Part shown: piece by piece, positions 15,668 to 25,294 of the stretch
Layout: every line of letters begins with the position of its first letter
Position numbering within the stretch: position 1 is the first letter of the stretch
DNA from: Candidatus Sysuimicrobiota bacterium CSP1-3
GTDB lineage: Bacteria > Sysuimicrobiota > Sysuimicrobiia > Sysuimicrobiales > Humicultoraceae
Direction: 5' to 3'
Length of the DNA: 41,337 nt
NCBI GenBank assembly: GCA_001443485.1
Contig: LDXQ01000016.1
Span: 1 to 41,337 of the forward strand
Position numbers and translations under genes: made by a program
Notes under the pieces: model-generated
The model's database searches: none
Seen by the model: only the letters and a program-made list of their open reading frames with translations
What the model was told of the DNA's origin: nothing

Positions 15668-17287
15668 ATGGTGGGGAACCGGCTCCGCGCGCTCCAGGCC
15701 CAGATCAGGTTTGCCTCTGGCATCCTGTCCCTGTTCCGCCAGCGGGTGACCTCTACGGACGGGGTGGCCGAGCAACTTGAGGCTCGTGTCGCCCGCCGCG
15801 ACACCTACTTCCTGGAGATGGCGGAACGCCACATTTTCGGGAATCCCAACAGCCCATATCGCCCGCTGCTCGACCTGGCCGGATACGACCTGCCAGGCCT
15901 CCGACAACTGGTGCACGCGCGGGGCCTTGACGCTGCCCTCGACCAACTGTGGGCGGATGGGGTGTACGTGCGCGTGGGGGAGTTCAAGGGGATGGAACCC
16001 GTCACGCGCGGAGGATACACCTTCCACTTCACCCAGAGGGACTTCGCCAACCCGCTGGTGCGCGGGATCTTCCGCAGCCAGAGCAGTGGCTCCCGGAGCC
16101 GTGGGACGGCGACGGAGGTGTCGGCCAGCGACTTTTTGGATGGAGTCCGCCACCGGCGATGGCTCTTCGAGCAGTACGGGGTGGCGAATCGTCCGGCGAT
16201 CGTCTGGTCAACCGCACTCGCCGGGCTCCGGAACACGATACAGTTCACGATCATGGGCCGACCGCCGATCCGGTGGTTCGTGATGCTGCGCCGAGGGGAG
16301 CCATCCTACGCATTCTTGGTACGGCTTGCCCGGCTCCTGACGGGGCAGGCGATTCCGCTTCCCGAGCCGATGCCCGCCGACCGCGCGGTGGACGCCGCGC
16401 GCTACGTTAGCCAGGCGGGTGCCTCTGGGGGCGTACTGGTGTGCGCTTTTGTCAGTTCAGCCCTCCGGTTGGTCCGGGCGGCCGAGGAGGCGGGATTTGA
16501 ATTGGGCGACGTCGCCTTCTACGCCGGCGGTGAACCCCTGACGCCTTTGAAGCGCAGACAGATAGAAGGCAGCGGCTACAAGATCCTTTCGGCGTTCGCG
16601 TTCGCGGAGTTCGGGAATGCCGCCTGGGCCTGTCCCGCGGGGCAGGAGGCCGACGACCTGCATGTCCTGCGCGACCGTCTCGCCGTGCGCTGCTACCCCC
16701 GGGTCGTCGACCGGGACGGAGGAACGGTGCCGGCCTACCTGTTCACGAGCTTCCTGCCTCACACGCGCCACATCATGGTGAACGTGGAGTCCGGTGACTA
16801 TGGCGGCCTGGAGGAGCGGCGCTGCGGCTGCTTCCTTGACAGGCTGGGATTCCATCAGCACATCCACACCGTCCGGAGTTTCGAGAAGCTAACGGCGGAG
16901 GGAATGACCTTCATCGGACCGGACCTGGTCACTCTATTGGAGGAAGTGCTGCCGCGGGAGTTCGGCGGGGACAGCCGCCACTACCAGCTCGTAGAGGCTG
17001 AAGACGAGCGGGGCATCACCCGGCTCTACGTGCTGGCCAGCCCACAACTGGGCAAAGTTGACGACGCCGCCATGCGGCGGTCCGTGCTGAGAGAAATCCG
17101 CCGCCGGCATCTCTCGGCCGGACCGGGTCGGCTGATTGAGCAGGTCTGGCACGAGGCGGACACCGTGCAGGTGCTGCGCCGGGAGCCTTTGGCGACGGCG
17201 TCGGGGAAGGTCCTCCACCTCCACCGTGACCGTGGGGAACTGTGGAGAGGCTCCGGTTCAGAGGGGAATGGCGGAACAGCATCATGA
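15668..17287 (+). CDS. PaaK/LuxE-like acyl-adenylating enzyme (ANL superfamily)
   Basis: The track ORF begins at 15470 inside the permease gene. The ATG at 15668, three bases after GGAG, gives 539 residues; a GTG at 15671 would space the ribosome site better. The phosphate loop is 'RSQSSGSRSRGTATEV', in the place of the usual SSGTTG-P. Later 'FYAGGEPLTPLKRRQIEGSGYKI' and 'FAFAEFGNAAWACP' match the substrate/AMP part of phenylacetate-CoA ligase (PaaK) and LuxE/CapK-type proteins, and 'DLHVLRDRLAVRCYPR' follows as in PaaK. Such enzymes make acyl-AMP and then usually acyl-CoA. It sits between permease and receptor genes and overlaps the receptor start (ATGA), so it probably activates the imported acid. 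The acid is unknown. Confidence 0.8.
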   Translation: MVGNRLRALQAQIRFASGILSLFRQRVTSTDGVAEQLEARVARRDTYFLEMAERHIFGNPNSPYRPLLDLAGYDLPGLRQLVHARGLDAALDQLWADGVYVRVGEFKGMEPVTRGGYTFHFTQRDFANPLVRGIFRSQSSGSRSRGTATEVSASDFLDGVRHRRWLFEQYGVANRPAIVWSTALAGLRNTIQFTIMGRPPIRWFVMLRRGEPSYAFLVRLARLLTGQAIPLPEPMPADRAVDAARYVSQAGASGGVLVCAFVSSALRLVRAAEEAGFELGDVAFYAGGEPLTPLKRRQIEGSGYKILSAFAFAEFGNAAWACPAGQEADDLHVLRDRLAVRCYPRVVDRDGGTVPAYLFTSFLPHTRHIMVNVESGDYGGLEERRCGCFLDRLGFHQHIHTVRSFEKLTAEGMTFIGPDLVTLLEEVLPREFGGDSRHYQLVEAEDERGITRLYVLASPQLGKVDDAAMRRSVLREIRRRHLSAGPGRLIEQVWHEADTVQVLRREPLATASGKVLHLHRDRGELWRGSGSEGNGGTAS

Positions 17288-18306
17288 AAGGGCTCGCTCG
17301 GTCCGCCGCCCCGGCCCTCGCGCTGCTCGCGCTCCTCGCGGTCCTCCCCCTCGGGCAGCCGGCGGCCGCCCCCGGCGGGCTGACAGCGGTCACGGTCGGG
17401 AGCACGGCGCGGATCAGCAACGCGCCGCTCTTCATCGCGGGGGAAGAAGGGTACTTCGCGCAGTGGGGCCTCGACGTGCGTCTGGTCGAGATCCGCGAAT
17501 CGAGCCAGGCTTGGCCTGCCCTCATCGCCGGACAGCTGGACGCGTACGCTGGCGCCATCAATGCAGGCCTGATGGAGGCCATCATGCGGGGGGCGCGGCT
17601 GCGCATTGTCGCGGACAAGGGTTACATCGGTCCGGGAGACCGGAGCAGCGCGGTCATGGTGCGGCAGGACCTCATCGCGTCGGGCCGGTTCCGGACCCTG
17701 CGGGATCTCCGGGGGATGCGGATCGGGGCGGGCACACGCACCTCGGTCGGCGGTCTGTTTCTCCTCCGGGTTCTCCGCGATCGCGCGCTGATCACCGAAC
17801 AGGATGTGACGCTGCAGATGGTGCCGCTGGTTGCCCTGCCCGACGCGTTCCGGGCGCGGGCGCTCGATGCCGCCCTGGTCAGTGAGCCCTTCGTCACCAG
17901 GCTGGAAGTTCTCGGGCTGGCGAAGGTGGTCATCGGCATGTTCGATGTACTCCCGCGCGCCCAGTATGCGGCCATTACCTATGGCCCAAACCTGCTCGCC
18001 CGCAACCCCGGTGTGGGCCAGCGGTTGATGAATGGTTACCTGCGCGGGGTTCAGCAGTACCTCGAAGGCAAGACCCCGCGCAACGTTGCGCTGATTCAGA
18101 AATTCACCGGCGACGATGAGGACCTCGTTCGGAGGATGCAGTGGCCGTACGTCCAGCGGGACGGTCACGTGAACGTGGAGAGCGTGATGCAGATCCAGTC
18201 CTGGTGGGTCCGGGAGGGGTTTCTGGGGAAGGCCCTGCCGGCTGAGCGCTGGTATGACCCCTCTTTCGCCCGCCGTGCCGTGAGGACACTCGCCGGTGCG
18301 CGGTAG
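17284..18306 (+). CDS. NMT1/SsuA-type periplasmic binding protein
   Basis: Of the candidate starts, the ATG at 17284 gives a clean signal peptide ('ALALLALLAVLPLGQPAAA') and an ATGA overlap with the ligase gene. The protein has 340 residues. The mature domain has the NMT1/THI5-like pattern: 'STARISNAPLFIAGEEGYFAQWGLDVRLVEI', 'AWPALIAGQLDAYAGAINAGLMEAIMRGARLRIVADKG' and 'DLRGMRIGAGTRTS'. It would capture a small organic solute outside the membrane and deliver it to the permease encoded upstream. The family covers sulfonates, taurine, nitrate, phthalate and pyrimidine precursors, so the ligand cannot be named. A decayed duplicate follows directly. Confidence 0.9.
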   Translation: MKGLARSAAPALALLALLAVLPLGQPAAAPGGLTAVTVGSTARISNAPLFIAGEEGYFAQWGLDVRLVEIRESSQAWPALIAGQLDAYAGAINAGLMEAIMRGARLRIVADKGYIGPGDRSSAVMVRQDLIASGRFRTLRDLRGMRIGAGTRTSVGGLFLLRVLRDRALITEQDVTLQMVPLVALPDAFRARALDAALVSEPFVTRLEVLGLAKVVIGMFDVLPRAQYAAITYGPNLLARNPGVGQRLMNGYLRGVQQYLEGKTPRNVALIQKFTGDDEDLVRRMQWPYVQRDGHVNVESVMQIQSWWVREGFLGKALPAERWYDPSFARRAVRTLAGAR

Positions 18307-18314
18307 CGGGCATC

Positions 18315-19023
18315 GTGCTGGTGTCGGCGTTCATTGCGCCGCCCGGCGGGCGGGCGGCGCCGGGGCCTCTCACGCCGATCGCTGTCGGAACGGCCCAGCG
18401 GATCAGCAACGTTGCGGTCTTCATCGCTCTCGAGGACGGGCACTTCGCGAGGTGGGGTCTGGACGTGCGGCTCATCGAGATACGGGAAGCGAACCAAGCC
18501 TGGCCTGCCCTCATCGCCGGCCAACTCGACGCGTATGGCGGCACGTTCAGCGCGGGCCTGATGGAAGCAATCGGGCGAGGTGCCAGGCTCCGAATCGTGG
18601 CCGATAAAGGCTACGCTGGCCCCGGAGACCGGAGCAACACCTTTATGGTCCGCCTTTCTCCGAGATCCTGCCGCGCTCCTAGAGCGCCGCTATCACGTTC
18701 GGGCCGAATCTCCTGGCGCGCAACCCTGGTCTGGGACAGCGCTTCATCAACGGATATCTCCGGGGTGTCCGGCAGTACCCGGAGGGGAAGACGGCCCGGA
18801 ACATGGCGCTTGTCCAGAAGTTCCCCGGCGACGACGAGGCCCTGGTGCGGAGGATGCAGTGGCCGTTCCTCCAGGCAGAGGGTCACATAAACGTGGAGAG
18901 CGTGATGCAGATCCAGGGCTGGTGGGTGCGGGAGGGCTGGCTGAACCAGGTGCTCCCCCCGGACCGCTGGTACGACCGACGTTTGTCCGCCGCGCCGTCC
19001 CGGCGCTCGCCACAGGGCGGTAG
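18315..19023 (+). pseudogene. Decayed tandem duplicate of the NMT1-type binding protein
   Basis: The first part ('VGTAQRISNVAVFIALEDGHFARWGLDVRLIEI') matches the upstream receptor closely, but three lesions break it. After 'GDRSNTFMVR' (about 18654) some 92 residues of the parent are missing and the frame changes. In the new frame, 'ILPRS' is followed by TAG where the parent has CAG, before 'SAAITFGPNLLARNPGLGQRF'. Near the end one base is lost after 'DRWYD', so the true tail 'PTFVRRAVPALATGR' stops at 19023 in the third frame. The signal-peptide region is short and begins at a GTG nine bases after the intact copy. Divergence between copies shows the duplication is not very recent. Confidence 0.88.
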
Positions 19024-19200
19024 AAGGACCGGCCCCTACAGATACGACTAGATCAGGGCGTCGAGGGCCACCCCCAGGCCGCCGTAGCGGGCCTCGAGCA
19101 CCAGGACTGGGGTCGAGGTGTCGATCGCCTTATACCCGCGGAGACAGGCCCGGCGTGAGGCGCCCTGCCGGATAGCGGGCGGGACGGCGGAGGAAACGAA
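19024..19200 (-). other. Intergenic stretch with a possible ATP-grasp N-terminal scrap
   Basis: No complete gene is visible between the pseudogene and the groEL terminator. On the minus strand one frame reads 'YKAIDTSTPVLVLEARYGGLGVALDALI' before a TAG at 19048-19050. This resembles the opening strand and nucleotide loop of ATP-grasp carboxylate-amine ligases, but nothing follows. If real it is a fragment; it may be chance. Confidence 0.2.
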
Positions 19201-19229
19201 CCGGGGCGGGCTGTTGCCGCCCGCCCCGG
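19201..19229 (-). terminator. Intrinsic terminator of groEL
   Basis: CCGGGGCGGGC and GCCCGCCCCGG form a perfect 11-bp stem with a 7-nt loop, 27 bp past the groEL stop. Read on the minus strand it is followed by TTCGTTTCC, a short T-rich tail. Confidence 0.8.
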
Positions 19230-19255
19230 GAACGATCCCCGTGCATGCGCTCTGC

Positions 19256-20884
<1,629 letters not shown>

Positions 20885-20923
20885 TGCTCTGGCCCTCCTA
20901 TGGATGGAGTTGGGAGTCGGTTG

Positions 20924-20950
20924 TTAGCACTCCAGGCTCGCGAGTGCTAG
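20924..20950 (-). promoter_or_regulatory. CIRCE element (HrcA operator) of groEL
   Basis: TTAGCACTC-N9-GAGTGCTAG matches the CIRCE consensus TTAGCACTC-N9-GAGTGCTAA except for the last base. It lies 40 bp before the groEL ATG. HrcA binding here represses chaperonin transcription at normal temperature. Confidence 0.95.
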
Positions 20951-21141
20951 TTTCCTCCCCTAATAGTGGCGGTCGGAGCAGGCGAAATCAACAGTTTTCC
21001 GGAGGACGCCACGGGCGGTTTCGAGGACGCCAGGGCAGTGTTTCTCCCGATTTCGTCGATTCTCTCGCTCTTGCTGGCGATTACGCCGCTCACAGGCGGG
21101 GAGGCAGACGTGCGGCGTCGAAATGTGGGGGTGATCAGCCG

Positions 21142-21849
21142 ATGCGCACCTGGCAGGTTTCCCTCACCATCATCCTGCTGGTCACGGGCTTCCTAGCTGT
21201 GGCCCAGTGGCGGGCCGGGCAACCGCTGCGCGCCCAGGTCGAACTGCCCACGCAGCGCGTCCAGCAACTGGCCGTCCTGCTCAAGCAGCAGGAGGAAGCC
21301 CGCCTGGCGCTGGAGGCGGAGATCCGCCAACTGACTTCTCGGGTGCAGGCCTACCAGCGCGCCGTCGCCGAGGGGCGCGGGGCTGCGGAGACGATGGCCC
21401 AGGAATTCGCCCAACTCCGCCTCATCCTCGGCCTCACCCCGGTGGAGGGGCCGGGCGTCGTGGTCCGCCTACAGAGTGAGGAGTTCCCCGGCGGCGTCCT
21501 GCCGGTGCTGATGCGCGCGGCGGACCTGGCCGGCCTGGTCAACGAACTCTGGTCGGCGGGGGCGGAGGCGGTGGCGGTCAACGGCGTGCGCGTTCTGGCA
21601 ACGACGGGGTTCCGCGACCACGCCGACGACATCCTGGTCGGCGAGGTGGCGATGCGGCCGCCGTTTGCCGTCGTCGCCATCGGCGAACCCCTGACGCTGC
21701 AAACCGCCCTGAAACTCCGGGGAGGTTTTGTGGAAGGTCTACAGTCGATCGGCCTGCAGGTGACCGTGCAGCGCCGCGAGCGGATCAAGCTGAACGCGTA
21801 CCGCGCCAGGCTGCAGTTTCGCTACGCTCAGCCCGCCAAAACCCAGTAA
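21142..21849 (+). CDS. DUF881 family membrane-anchored coiled-coil protein
   Basis: The ATG at 21142 (GGGTGA upstream) gives 235 residues; the track start at 20875 runs back through the groEL promoter. An N-terminal helix, 'VSLTIILLVTGFLAVAQW', anchors the protein. A coiled coil follows ('TQRVQQLAVLLKQQEEARLALEAEIRQLTSRVQAYQRAV'), then the DUF881 domain with 'GPGVVVRLQ', 'LVNELWSAGAEAVAVNGVRVLATTGFR' and 'PPFAVVAIGEPLTLQTALKL'. DUF881 proteins are widespread in Bacillota and Actinomycetota, often next to cell-division genes; their function is not settled. Here it has no such neighbours. It is divergent from groEL, with 190 bp between. Confidence 0.92.
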   Translation: MRTWQVSLTIILLVTGFLAVAQWRAGQPLRAQVELPTQRVQQLAVLLKQQEEARLALEAEIRQLTSRVQAYQRAVAEGRGAAETMAQEFAQLRLILGLTPVEGPGVVVRLQSEEFPGGVLPVLMRAADLAGLVNELWSAGAEAVAVNGVRVLATTGFRDHADDILVGEVAMRPPFAVVAIGEPLTLQTALKLRGGFVEGLQSIGLQVTVQRRERIKLNAYRARLQFRYAQPAKTQ

Positions 21850-21881
21850 CCCCGCCGCGCACCCCTCCGTGAACCGGCCCT

Positions 21882-22052
21882 AAAGCGGCGGGACCGCGGT
21901 CCCCGCCGAGTGGGGTCTGCTTGTCCTCTCGGCAGTCGCGACCACGGTCCCGAATCCCGTCCTGGAGAGGCTGCCGCCCTTGCGCCGGAGCGGGGTTTGT
22001 GTGGCCTTGGTGAATCGCCCCGGCGTTGCGGCCGTGTCCTCGTCGAGACGGG
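21882..22052 (-). ncRNA. Candidate structured small RNA with own promoter and terminator
   Basis: On the minus strand, a good promoter is followed at the expected start site (about 22051) by CCCGTC, which pairs with GACGGG 86 nt later (22047-22052 with 21956-21961). Nested inside are GAGG/CCTC (22038-22041 with 21967-21970), GCCGC/GCGGC (22028-22032 with 21973-21977) and a 10-bp helix CGCCGGGGCG/CGCTCCGGCG with one G-U (22016-22025 with 21983-21992), capped by a 23-nt loop. A terminator-like hairpin ends it near 21882. No ORF fits and no same-strand gene follows, so a stand-alone RNA of about 170 nt is more likely than a riboswitch. I do not recognise the family; 6S, SRP, tmRNA and RNase P signatures are not seen. 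Confidence 0.5.
21886..21908 (-). terminator. GC-rich hairpin ending the candidate small RNA
   Basis: CGGCGGGGAC and GTCCCGCCG pair with one bulged G around a CGCG loop. On the minus strand CTTTA follows, a weak U-tract. It may also serve the convergent DUF881 gene. Confidence 0.5.
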
Positions 22053-22057
22053 AACCT

Positions 22058-22086
22058 AGTATGGCAAGGCGGTTTCCCGGTGTCAA
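22058..22086 (-). promoter_or_regulatory. Promoter of the candidate small RNA
   Basis: On the minus strand a perfect TTGACA (22081-22086) lies 17 nt before CATACT (22058-22063), with a TG extension (TGCCATACT). It is 58 bp beyond the stop of the SLC13 gene and points away from any same-strand coding sequence. Confidence 0.65.
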
Positions 22087-22143
22087 TCAGTCGGGAGGGA
22101 GAGCCCTGACCCGCAAAGGGATTATGCCCATCGCCACGGGTTC

Positions 22144-23898
22144 TTAGAACGGATAGGCGAGCGGCAGGACGACCAGCATGAGGAGGAGCAGGATGAGGAC
22201 CAGGGGCAGTCCCGAACGCACGTAGTCCTTCATCCGGTACCCGCCCGGCGCCATCACCATCAGCATCACAGGATTGCTGAACGGGGTGAGGAGCCCCATC
22301 CCCGTCGCGGCGATGATCGCCATGGCGAAGGGCAGGGGAGAGGTGTGGAGCGCGGTCGCGGCGTCGATGGCCAACGGCGCCAGGATCGCCGGCAGGATGA
22401 TGCTGGGGACGAAGTGGCCGATCGCCGTCGCCGCGATGAGGAAGGCCGCGAGCGTCCCCAGCGGGTGACCGCCCAGGACGCGGACGAGGGCGGTGGCGAC
22501 GAGTTGCGCGGCTCCCGTCCGCTCCAGCGCCACGCCCACCGGCACCATGGCGCCGATGAGCACCAGGCTCCGCCAGTCGATCGCGCGGTACGCCTCCTCG
22601 GTCGTCAGGCCGCCGCTCGTGATCATGATGCCGGCAGCCAGTGCCGCCGCCACCGCCACGGGAATCCCGGCCAGCGTCAGGACGATCAGGGCCGCCGCGG
22701 CGAGCAGCGCATAGGTGCGCCGATCCTCGCGGTCAGGCCATGGGCTCTCCGCGTCAAAGACGATCAGGTCGCGTTCGCTGCCGAGTGTCGTCAGTGCCTT
22801 CCGCGGTCCCTGGATGAGGAGACCGTCGCCAGCGCGCAGGGGGATGTCCGCAAACCGCGTGCGGATGGGCCGGCCCTCCCGCCACACCGCCAGCACCGTC
22901 AGTCCGTAACGGTCGCGGAAGCCGATGTCACGCAGCGTCCGTCCCGCCAGCGCCGAGCGCGGCGCGACCATCGCCTCGACGATGCCCGCCTCCAGGGTGT
23001 CCAGAGACGCCTCCGCCTTCGCCAGTTCCAGTCCAATCCGCGCAAACGCCTCCGCCTGCAGGAGCTCATCCAGGCGCCCTTCGATCACCAGGCGGTCCCC
23101 GGGGCGCAGGGTCAGATCCTTGGGCGGCGCCGGCGTCTGCTCGCCGTCGCGCGTCACCGCGACGACGGTCAGTCCGTGGGCCAGCCCGAATTCACTCACT
23201 TCGATCGTCTTGCCGGCCAGCGGCGAACCGTCCGGAATGCGGGCTTCAAACAGCCGCTCACTTAGCCGATACACCTTCACGAGGCGCGCGCCGCGCCGCA
23301 TCGCGCGGAGGAGTTCCTCGGGGGGGCGTCGGGGGAGCAGACGCCATCCCACCGCGGCCATCCAGGCGGTGCCGACGATGAGCAGCGGCAGGCCGATCGG
23401 CAGGAAGTCGAAGAGGCGCAGCGTGGCCACTCCGCGGCGGTGCAGGATGTCCGCCAGCAGGAGGTTGGTGGGACCGGCGATCAGCGTCAGGTTGCCGCCG
23501 AAGCGGGCGGCGTAGACGAGCGGCAGAAGGAGGAGGCTGGGGCTCGTCCGGCGGCGGTAGGCGATGGCCATCGTCACCGGCAGGAGCACCCCCACCGCGG
23601 CCAGGTTGTTCATGAACGCGGAGAGGAGCCCGGTGACGGCCATGAGGATGACGATGAGCCGGACGTAGGAGCGACCCGCCATGATCCGCAGCGGCCGGCT
23701 GACCAGCGCGGCCACCCCGGTGCGTTCCAGCCCCGCGCTGATGATGAAGATCGCGGCGACCGCGATCACGGCCGCGGAGCCGAAGCCGGAAAACGCCTGA
23801 TCGACCGGGACGAGCCCGCCGAGGACCAGGGCCAGCAGGAGGCCGAACGCGACGAGATCGGGAGACCAACGCCCCACGATCAGGGCGCCGATCCCCAC
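22144..23898 (-). CDS. SLC13/DASS-type permease with two RCK_C (TrkA_C) domains
   Basis: The 584-residue membrane protein has the layout of SLC13-family divalent anion symporters: an N-terminal bundle of helices with 'SAFMNNLAAVGVLLPV' and 'AARFGGNLTLIAGPTNLLLAD', then two cytoplasmic RCK_C domains (about residues 205-280 and 300-375, each with 'LRPGDRLVIEG' or 'LRAGDGLLIQG'), then a second bundle ending 'TPFSNPVMLMVMAPGGYRMKDY'. Substrates of this family include sulfate, phosphate and dicarboxylates. The track start is a GTG at 23898, but the hydrophobic frame runs further upstream ('PALATLALLAV'), so the true start may be a CTG or other rare codon overlapping the thiolase stop at about 23937. 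It is cotranscribed behind the thiolase. Confidence 0.88.
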   Translation of the reverse strand: MGIGALIVGRWSPDLVAFGLLLALVLGGLVPVDQAFSGFGSAAVIAVAAIFIISAGLERTGVAALVSRPLRIMAGRSYVRLIVILMAVTGLLSAFMNNLAAVGVLLPVTMAIAYRRRTSPSLLLLPLVYAARFGGNLTLIAGPTNLLLADILHRRGVATLRLFDFLPIGLPLLIVGTAWMAAVGWRLLPRRPPEELLRAMRRGARLVKVYRLSERLFEARIPDGSPLAGKTIEVSEFGLAHGLTVVAVTRDGEQTPAPPKDLTLRPGDRLVIEGRLDELLQAEAFARIGLELAKAEASLDTLEAGIVEAMVAPRSALAGRTLRDIGFRDRYGLTVLAVWREGRPIRTRFADIPLRAGDGLLIQGPRKALTTLGSERDLIVFDAESPWPDREDRRTYALLAAAALIVLTLAGIPVAVAAALAAGIMITSGGLTTEEAYRAIDWRSLVLIGAMVPVGVALERTGAAQLVATALVRVLGGHPLGTLAAFLIAATAIGHFVPSIILPAILAPLAIDAATALHTSPLPFAMAIIAATGMGLLTPFSNPVMLMVMAPGGYRMKDYVRSGLPLVLILLLLMLVVLPLAYPF

Positions 23899-23933
23899 CG
23901 CGAGCAGAGCGAGGGTGGCGAGGGCCGGGACGT

Positions 23934-25112
23934 TCAGACGCGCTCCACCGCCAGGGCGACCGCTTCGCCGCCGCCGAGGCAGGCGCTGGCGATGCCGCGC
24001 CGCCTGCCGTACCGCTCCATGGCGTGCAGGAGCGTCGCCAGGAGGCGCGTTCCGCTGGCGCCGACGGGGTGACCCAGGGCGACCGCGCCGCCGTGGACGT
24101 TCACCCGGTCGGGGTTCAACTCCAGGTCGCGTATCGCCGCCAGGACGACGGAGGCGAATGCCTCATTGATCTCCAGCAGGTCCACCTCGTTCAGGGCCCA
24201 GTTGATCTTGTGCAGCAGCCGCCGGATGGCCGCGGAGGGCTGCACCGTGAACCACTCCGGCGCGCCCGCAGCGCCCGCCTGGCCGACGACCCGCGCCAGG
24301 GGTTTTGCGTTGAGCCGCTTGGCGACGTCCGCGGCGGCCACCACCGCTGCCGCGGCGCCGTCGCTGATGCTGCTGCTGTTGGCGGCGGTGACGGTCCCGT
24401 CCGAATCGAAGGCCGGGGGAAGAGTGGGAAGTTTCTCGAAGTTCACCCGCCGCGGTTCCTCGTCCTCGGCTACCTTCACCTGGCCGTCGCGGCTCTGCGG
24501 GATCTCCACGGGCACCAGTTCGGCGGCGAACTTCCCTTCGTCCATCGCCGCCAGCGTCCGTTTGTAACTCTGGACAGCGTAGGCGTCCTGTTCCTCGCGC
24601 GTGAAGCGGTACTCGCGGTTGAGGAGCTCGCAGCAGCTGCCCATGTGGATCTTCTTGTAGGCGTCGATCAGACCGTCGCGCAGCAGGGAATCGACGACGG
24701 CGCCATCACCGTACCGGTAACCGGTGCGGGCGCGATCCAGCAGGTAGGGGGCCAGGCTCATGCTTTCCATCCCGCCCGCGACCACGATGTCGGCGTCGCC
24801 GCTCTGGATCGCCTGCGCCGCCAGCATGACGGACTTCAGCCCGGAGCCGCACATCTTGTTCACGGTGGTGGCGGGGACGGTCTCGGGGACGCCGGCGGCC
24901 ATGGCCGCCTGTCGCGCCGGCGCCTGGCCGATGCCGGCGGAGAGGACGTTGCCCATGATCACCTCATCGACCTGATCGGGTGCCACCCCCGCGCGCTCCA
25001 GCGCCGCCTTGATCGCCACCGCGCCCAGCCGCGGCGCCGGGACGGTGGACAGCCCGCCGAGGAACCGCCCGATCGGCGTGCGCACCGCGCTCAGGATCAC
25101 AACCTCGCGCAT
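23934..25112 (-). CDS. Acetyl-CoA C-acetyltransferase (thiolase)
   Basis: The ATG at 25112 follows GGAGGTG and gives 392 residues, the usual length; the track ORF adds 43 non-family residues. Catalytic residues fall at the classical positions: Cys88 in 'NKMCGSGLKS', His348 in 'ALGHPVGASG' and Cys378 in 'SACLGGGEAVA'. 'INEAFASVVLAAIRDL' is also typical. It catalyses reversible condensation of two acetyl-CoA to acetoacetyl-CoA, or thiolysis of 3-ketoacyl-CoA. The C-terminal GGGEA differs slightly from the common GGGQG. It heads a transcript with the SLC13 permease. Together with HMG-CoA reductase elsewhere in the window it could supply a mevalonate route, but the HMG-CoA synthase is not here. 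Confidence 0.94.
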   Translation of the reverse strand: MREVVILSAVRTPIGRFLGGLSTVPAPRLGAVAIKAALERAGVAPDQVDEVIMGNVLSAGIGQAPARQAAMAAGVPETVPATTVNKMCGSGLKSVMLAAQAIQSGDADIVVAGGMESMSLAPYLLDRARTGYRYGDGAVVDSLLRDGLIDAYKKIHMGSCCELLNREYRFTREEQDAYAVQSYKRTLAAMDEGKFAAELVPVEIPQSRDGQVKVAEDEEPRRVNFEKLPTLPPAFDSDGTVTAANSSSISDGAAAAVVAAADVAKRLNAKPLARVVGQAGAAGAPEWFTVQPSAAIRRLLHKINWALNEVDLLEINEAFASVVLAAIRDLELNPDRVNVHGGAVALGHPVGASGTRLLATLLHAMERYGRRRGIASACLGGGEAVALAVERV

Positions 25113-25140
25113 CTTCGCACCTCCGCGTCTCGCCGGCTTC

Positions 25141-25146
25141 AGTGTA
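25141..25146 (-). promoter_or_regulatory. Possible -10 of the thiolase gene
   Basis: TACACT on the minus strand lies 28 nt before the thiolase ATG, in the region divergent to the SdpI-like gene. No convincing -35 is seen, so confidence is low. Confidence 0.3.
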
Positions 25147-25294
25147 CCACTCCACCCGGGGGCCACGATTGACGCCCTGCGCGCGCCTGGACGGCGGGCC
25201 TTCGGGGCACAGAGTAGGTGACGACCGCCCGCGGGGCGCACCGGGATGGCGCGCCACGGGGGGCGGTCTGGCAGTCACGAGAGGGGCAACCGGG

